Source of the DNA: Bacteroidota bacterium
GTDB lineage: Bacteria; Bacteroidota; Bacteroidia; B-17B0; Aurantibacillaceae
DNA: 64,000 nucleotides
NCBI GenBank assembly: GCA_013697245.1
Contig: JACCXH010000044.1
Coordinates: 62,001 to 126,000 of the forward strand
Direction of reading: 5' to 3'
Shown: piece after piece, positions 59,850 to 64,000 of the stretch
How positions within the stretch are numbered: position 1 is the stretch's first letter
Layout of the letters: every line of letters begins with the position of its first letter
The notes under the pieces: generated by a model
Seen by the model: only the letters and a program-made list of their open reading frames with translations
What the model was told of the DNA's origin: nothing
Database searches by the model: none
Position numbers and translations under genes: made by a program

Positions 59850-61121
59850 ATGAAAAATAATATACTCTTCATTTTCAGTCTTGGCATCCAACTATCATTT
59901 GGACAAAGCTTTTTAAACGGCAATTTTGAAAATAACACTGCCAATGGCGACCAAATAAATTTATCGAATGTGGATTGTAATGCAAAACTAAGCGATGTTA
60001 ATTCTTTTGGTTCATATGGCGATGTGGATATTATTAACTCTTCCTCGTATGGTGGCAGTGGTGCGCAGGACGGCAAATGGTATTTAGGTTTAACCGGTGG
60101 CGGAACCGATATTGTTGCTTTAAGTCTTAATGCGCCTTTAACGGCAGGGAAAATTTATACGATATCTTACTATGATAGAAGAACCGGTAGTTATGTGGTA
60201 TCGCCCATTCAAATTGGGTTATCCACTACCAATAATAATGCCGGAACAATTGTATACACCTGCCCGGAATTAGCTGAATTAAATGTATGGACACAACGCA
60301 CCTTTACTTTTGTGGCACCCAATAACGGACAATATATTACTGTTCAAATGCAAAGCGGCGATATACAACATTGGGTTAACGTAGATAATTTTATTTTTAA
60401 TAAGACCAAGTGTGACGGACAGTTAACAATACTTGCATCGGCAACCTCAGTTGGGCTTGGAAGTTCTGCAACTTTTACTGTGCTAGGCGGTTCAAATTAT
60501 ACCTGGGCAACTGCAGGAACATTAAGCGCATTAACCGGCAGTATTGTTTCAGCTATACCACAAACCAATACAATTTATACAGTTAGCAGCCAACAAAAAG
60601 GTTGCGCTATTTTAACAGCAACAGTTGCGCTAAATATAATTAAGCCTAATGAAGAAAAAACAAAAGACACAGTTATTGTAGAAGAATTGGTTAAAGAAAA
60701 AGAGATTGTGTCTGTACTTACTAAAACCCATCATAAAAAAATATTTGGTAAACACAGAGTTAACGGGCGTAAATTTATTGTGCAGGAATCTATTACCGTT
60801 GCAAGCAATTCTATTAAGATCATGGTGTGGGATAAGAACAGAGCTGATGGCGACCAGGTATCTTTATATTTGAACGGAGAATTGGTTGTAGAAAAATTTA
60901 CAGTTACCAAAACAAAAAAAGAAATTATCTTAAATTTAGATCCCGGAAAAAATATGATTGTGATGTATGCTTTAAATTTAGGTTTGATCCCACCAAACAC
61001 GGCAGCATTAAGTATTAACGACGGATCAAAACGTGCTAAATATATTACCTTGGTTTCTAACCTTAAAAAAAGTGGGGCTCTGGAAGTATTTTATGATCCT
61101 TTAGTATATAACCACAACTAA
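59850..61121 (+). CDS. Secreted two-part beta-sandwich protein of unknown function
   Basis: The 423 residues have a signal peptide (MKNNILFIFSLGIQLSFGQ). The N-terminal beta-sandwich domain (about 20-190) has FLNGNFENNTANGDQINLSN, GAQDGKWYLGLTGGG and a VNVDNFIF end, as in carbohydrate-binding-like folds. A short Ig-like module follows (about 195-265), then a Lys/Glu-rich linker. The C-terminal module (about 310-423; IKIMVWDKNRADGDQVSLYL and GLIPPNTAALSINDG) recurs in secreted Bacteroidota proteins. There is no CHU_C or type A sorting end, so the route after the Sec system is unclear. Confidence 0.8.
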   Translation: MKNNILFIFSLGIQLSFGQSFLNGNFENNTANGDQINLSNVDCNAKLSDVNSFGSYGDVDIINSSSYGGSGAQDGKWYLGLTGGGTDIVALSLNAPLTAGKIYTISYYDRRTGSYVVSPIQIGLSTTNNNAGTIVYTCPELAELNVWTQRTFTFVAPNNGQYITVQMQSGDIQHWVNVDNFIFNKTKCDGQLTILASATSVGLGSSATFTVLGGSNYTWATAGTLSALTGSIVSAIPQTNTIYTVSSQQKGCAILTATVALNIIKPNEEKTKDTVIVEELVKEKEIVSVLTKTHHKKIFGKHRVNGRKFIVQESITVASNSIKIMVWDKNRADGDQVSLYLNGELVVEKFTVTKTKKEIILNLDPGKNMIVMYALNLGLIPPNTAALSINDGSKRAKYITLVSNLKKSGALEVFYDPLVYNHN

Positions 61122-61139
61122 AAAGGAATAGATTGTTTT

Positions 61140-61592
61140 TTAATTAACGTTTATCAGGTCAATATCAAATATTAAAACCGAATTAGCGGGAATGCTTCCG
61201 GTGGCTTGGGCTCCGTAACCAAGAGCCGAAGGAATTAACAATACACCTTTTCCACCTTTTTTAAAATAAGGAATGCCTTCCTGCCAACCTTTTATGACAG
61301 AATTTAAATTAAATGTAGCGCCAACCGCCGCACTTTGATCGAACACAGTGCCATCTTTTAAACTGCCTTTATAATTTACTGTTACATTTGAGTTGGCATT
61401 TGGTTGAATGCCGGTGCCCTGACTGCTAATAACATAATATAAACCGCTACCAGTTGCAATAGCATTTAATTTATTATCCGAAATATAATTGGTAATTATT
61501 TTCTCATCAAGCTCTGCCTGATTAGAAATTTTTTTCTTTTTACAGGTAACAAAACTTAAAACGATAACTGTTATTAATAGGATCTTTTTCAT
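61140..61592 (-). CDS. FKBP-type peptidyl-prolyl isomerase, probable lipoprotein
   Basis: The ATG at 61592 gives 150 residues starting MKKILLITVIVLSFVTCKKKK, a lipoprotein-like signal with Cys17; the longer frame to 61664 reaches back into the phosphatase gene and is unlikely. The FKBP domain (about 60-150) shows VTVNYKGSLKDGTVFDQS, FNLNSVIKGWQEGIPYFKKGGKGVLLIPSALGYG and IPANSVLIFDIDLINV. It should speed proline isomerisation of exported proteins in the periplasm or on the outer membrane. The SpoIIE phosphatase gene ends 47 bases upstream. Confidence 0.94.
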   Translation of the reverse strand: MKKILLITVIVLSFVTCKKKKISNQAELDEKIITNYISDNKLNAIATGSGLYYVISSQGTGIQPNANSNVTVNYKGSLKDGTVFDQSAAVGATFNLNSVIKGWQEGIPYFKKGGKGVLLIPSALGYGAQATGSIPANSVLIFDIDLINVN

Positions 61593-61639
61593 GTTAAAAA
61601 CATTATATAAACAAATATAGTTCATTTTCTTACAAGATC

Positions 61640-64000
61640 TTATACTCGGATGCCGATAACGCAAACATCATCCACTTGCTCTAACGCGCCTTTTCCGCCA
61701 ACCGGCCAGGCCTTCCAGGCCTCAAAAGCGTTCACTAATTTTTGTCGTTGAACTTCCATAGGTGCGTTCGTATTTTCAAGGATCAGTTCAAGCAATTGTT
61801 TATACTTGAATTTTTTTCCTCGTGGCCCGCCAAACTGATCAGCATATCCATCCGTAAACATATATATACAATCGCCTTTTTGTAATTGCAAACTTTCATT
61901 AACAAATATTTTCCCTTCGCCCAAATAACCACCAATACTTGCTTTGGTAGCTTTAAGTTCGGTAATAACATTATTTCGTATATGAATCAGAGGACGGTGT
62001 GCTCCCGCAAAATTCAATACTTTACTTTCTAAATGTACAGCGCATAAAGCAACATCCATACCATCCTGCACCGCTTTATGTTCATCATTTTTAGCGAAGG
62101 AAGAAAAAATAGTTTTATCAAGTTCGGTTAATACGCGTGCGGGATCTGTAATATGTTTTTCGTTTATGATATGGTTCAAATGATCTACACCTATCACGCT
62201 CATAAATGCACCCGGCACCCCATGGCCCGTACAATCAACTGCGGCAAGCATTAATGTATCTTTTACTTTTGAGAACCAGTATAGATCGCCGCTCACAATA
62301 TCTTTTGGTAAATAATAAATAAAATGCTCGGCAAAATACATATTCAATTGGCCTTCCGGTGGTAAGATTGCTTCCTGAATCCGTTTTGCGTAACGAATAC
62401 TGTCCATGATCTCTTTTCGTTGCAGTGCGATCTCATCACGGTTGATCTGTATCTGGTCGTAAGCAGATTGCAATTGTAAATTAGAGCGTTGTTTTAAACG
62501 GTAACGGTTAAAGATCAAAAATATGATCACAAATAAAACGATCAAGCCCGCCAGCATCATATTTTTTTGAAGACTACTGACTTTTAATTCATTTTCGTGT
62601 GCTTCTTGTTGTTGATTTAAAGTAGCGATCTCTGCTGCCTGCTTTTCATTCTTGTACAGCGCTTCCATCTTCGCGATTTTTTCTGTACTCTCTTTTTTGA
62701 AGGCGGTATCTTTTAGGTCAGCATATTGCTTATAATAATCTGCCGATAATTTATACTCGCCAATTTCTTCGTTATAATGACCTAAACTTTTTAAAGCAAC
62801 TAATTCTTGTGATACTAAGCTTATCTTTTTTGCGATAGCTAATGCTTCTTCATAATTTATCTTTGCTTCTTTTTTTCTATTGGTCACCAAATAAAAATTT
62901 GCGCCTTGCACCAGGTAACGGCAAATACCATCCTGGTCGCCAGACTCGCGTTTAAGTGCCAACGCTTCCACAACACAAACCAAACCTTTTTCGTATTGTT
63001 TTTTCCTATAATAAATTTCGGCAATGGACCCCAAACAAACGGCATAATGTTCTTTATGCCCAATTTGCTGAAATACTTCTTTGGTCTGTTCAAATTTTTC
63101 AAGTGCAAGGTCCAACTTACCCTGATCCATTAAAATATTTCCAATATTGTGTCGCACGTTAGCAAGGTATTCTATATCATTTATACCGGCTAATATTTTT
63201 TCAGCATCGTAATAATTATCTAATGCTTTTTGTTCGTTGGGCAGATTGAGATACACATTACCAATATTGACCAGGCAACCTGCGAAATCTTTTTTACGGC
63301 CCATTGGTTGATATATCTTTTGCGCTTTTACATAATTAGCGATGGCATTTGTAAAATCATGGATCTCTTTATAACTGCCACCTATAGCATTATAGCACTT
63401 TGCCATGCCATCCGAATCGTTGCGCTGAATATATATGTCGAGACTTAATTTATAAAATTTTAAAGCCGGGATGTGTTCACCTAAAGATTGAAATGTTTTG
63501 GCATAAAAATAAAGATTAAGTGCAAAAGCCTTTGTATTATCCGAAGCGCGGGCTAATTGCGAAGCTCTTAAAAATAATGGATTGGCCAAACGGAATTTAT
63601 CATTCCTGGCATGCCAGATGCCGTTAGTATAATTGGCTTCGATTTGCCCGTGAACATAATTGGCCTCATTATACATTTTTGTTGCTTCATTATACTGTTT
63701 TACTACTGCATCAAAATCACCTTTTGATTCTTTATATCTTGCAAGAGCCATAAAATAATCGCCGGAATATTTTTTGTCGCCAGATGCTTTTGCCAGATTA
63801 TAAGCTTCCTGCAAATAATTTAAAGGAACAATAGTGGTATCCTTTGCGTGAATGATGGCCAATTTAAGAAGTGTGGAAATACGAGCGGTATCTTTTTGCG
63901 TTTTAAGAACCTTTACAAGACTATCCTCTTTTTTAGTTTGGGCGTGAACTGAAAAAAGAATACCATTTAAACAAAATAGCAGCAGAACAAGGAAGGTTTG
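61640..64000 (-). CDS. TPR-containing membrane SpoIIE-family phosphatase (N-terminus cut by the window edge)
   Basis: The frame stays open to base 64000. The last readable residues upstream form a signal peptide (QTFLVLLLFCLNGILFSVHAQ), so only a few codons are missing. The 786 residues seen comprise periplasmic TPR repeats (about 30-430; YNAIGGSYKEIHDFTNAIANYVKAQKIY and similar), a membrane helix (NMMLAGLIVLFVIIFLIF), a coiled coil, the linker IMDSIRYAKRIQEAILPP, and a SpoIIE domain with DIVSGDLYW, AAVDCTGHGVPGAFMS, MFTDGYADQFGG and VDDVCVIG. It has the same design as the phosphatase at 47884-50043. No SiaC-like partner is seen beside it in the window. Confidence 0.92.
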   Translation of the reverse strand, partial: QTFLVLLLFCLNGILFSVHAQTKKEDSLVKVLKTQKDTARISTLLKLAIIHAKDTTIVPLNYLQEAYNLAKASGDKKYSGDYFMALARYKESKGDFDAVVKQYNEATKMYNEANYVHGQIEANYTNGIWHARNDKFRLANPLFLRASQLARASDNTKAFALNLYFYAKTFQSLGEHIPALKFYKLSLDIYIQRNDSDGMAKCYNAIGGSYKEIHDFTNAIANYVKAQKIYQPMGRKKDFAGCLVNIGNVYLNLPNEQKALDNYYDAEKILAGINDIEYLANVRHNIGNILMDQGKLDLALEKFEQTKEVFQQIGHKEHYAVCLGSIAEIYYRKKQYEKGLVCVVEALALKRESGDQDGICRYLVQGANFYLVTNRKKEAKINYEEALAIAKKISLVSQELVALKSLGHYNEEIGEYKLSADYYKQYADLKDTAFKKESTEKIAKMEALYKNEKQAAEIATLNQQQEAHENELKVSSLQKNMMLAGLIVLFVIIFLIFNRYRLKQRSNLQLQSAYDQIQINRDEIALQRKEIMDSIRYAKRIQEAILPPEGQLNMYFAEHFIYYLPKDIVSGDLYWFSKVKDTLMLAAVDCTGHGVPGAFMSVIGVDHLNHIINEKHITDPARVLTELDKTIFSSFAKNDEHKAVQDGMDVALCAVHLESKVLNFAGAHRPLIHIRNNVITELKATKASIGGYLGEGKIFVNESLQLQKGDCIYMFTDGYADQFGGPRGKKFKYKQLLELILENTNAPMEVQRQKLVNAFEAWKAWPVGGKGALEQVDDVCVIGIRV

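Noticed and set aside
1-64000. Search for tRNA, rRNA, transposases, integrases, toxin-antitoxin or restriction genes
   Set aside because: None recognised by eye on either strand; a tRNA or small RNA scan could still find a minor RNA in gaps such as 59483-59849.

Overview
The window is an AT-rich, densely packed chromosomal segment from a member of the phylum Bacteroidota. The main evidence is several secreted proteins ending in type IX secretion system (T9SS) sorting domains, the gliding ABC ATPase GldA, a TonB-dependent receptor with a carboxypeptidase-like N-terminal domain, TPR-linked SpoIIE phosphatases, and promoter-like TAnnTTTG octamers instead of the usual -10 boxes. I cannot place it below phylum. 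I see no rRNA, tRNA, CRISPR array, transposase, phage gene or replication origin, so it reads as ordinary chromosome.

Layout. 1-1.9 kb: a possible partial gene at the edge, a cyclase-family hydrolase and thyA. 1.9-15.0 kb: three consecutive giant surface proteins on the minus strand, each with its own hairpin terminator. They share Ig/PKD-like modules and a T9SS type B C-terminus; one carries a five-fold ~500-bp repeat and one a glycine-rich domain. 15.2-18.2 kb: a DUF1287 protein, then rfbA, a polyprenyl synthase and a hotdog thioesterase on the plus strand. 18.3-23.8 kb (minus): a T9SS type A protein and a tight set of YfiR-like, TPR, HAMP-SpoIIE phosphatase and beta-propeller genes. 23.9-25.8 kb: an ECF-like sigma factor overlapping a long anti-sigma-like membrane protein. 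25.9-33.5 kb (minus): a nearly gapless set running from a membrane protein through dapF, an unknown protein, a GNAT acetyltransferase, a seven-heme TPR cytochrome and mltG to tryptophan 2,3-dioxygenase and gldA.

33.6-37 kb (plus): an HtrA protease, a V4R-histidine kinase and DUF3817; then DUF1415 (minus). 37.8-41.4 kb: a fourth T9SS type B protein. 41.5-47.2 kb (minus): an exonuclease/GIY-YIG fusion, a LytTR/LytS two-component pair and a TonB-dependent receptor. 47.5-50 kb (plus): a SiaC-like (DUF1987) protein paired with a TPR-SpoIIE phosphatase. 50-61 kb: mostly plus-strand single genes, namely DUF2911, aldo/keto reductase, a Lys/Glu-rich helical protein, YceH, DUF2461, NlpC/P60, endonuclease III, an MFS transporter and a secreted beta-sandwich protein, with a His-rich lipoprotein and Hsp20 on the minus strand. 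61.1-64 kb (minus): an FKBP lipoprotein and a third SpoIIE phosphatase that runs off the window.

Two themes tie the genes together. One is export to the cell surface: T9SS cargo, lipoproteins, envelope enzymes and the TonB receptor. The other is signalling by protein dephosphorylation: three SpoIIE phosphatases share the same linker, and two sit beside plausible partners (a SiaC-like phosphoprotein and a YfiR-like periplasmic protein). The best candidates for a little-described system are the YfiR/TPR/SpoIIE/propeller operon, whose first gene appears to start at CTG, and the SiaC-like/TPR-SpoIIE pair, which has no kinase beside it.
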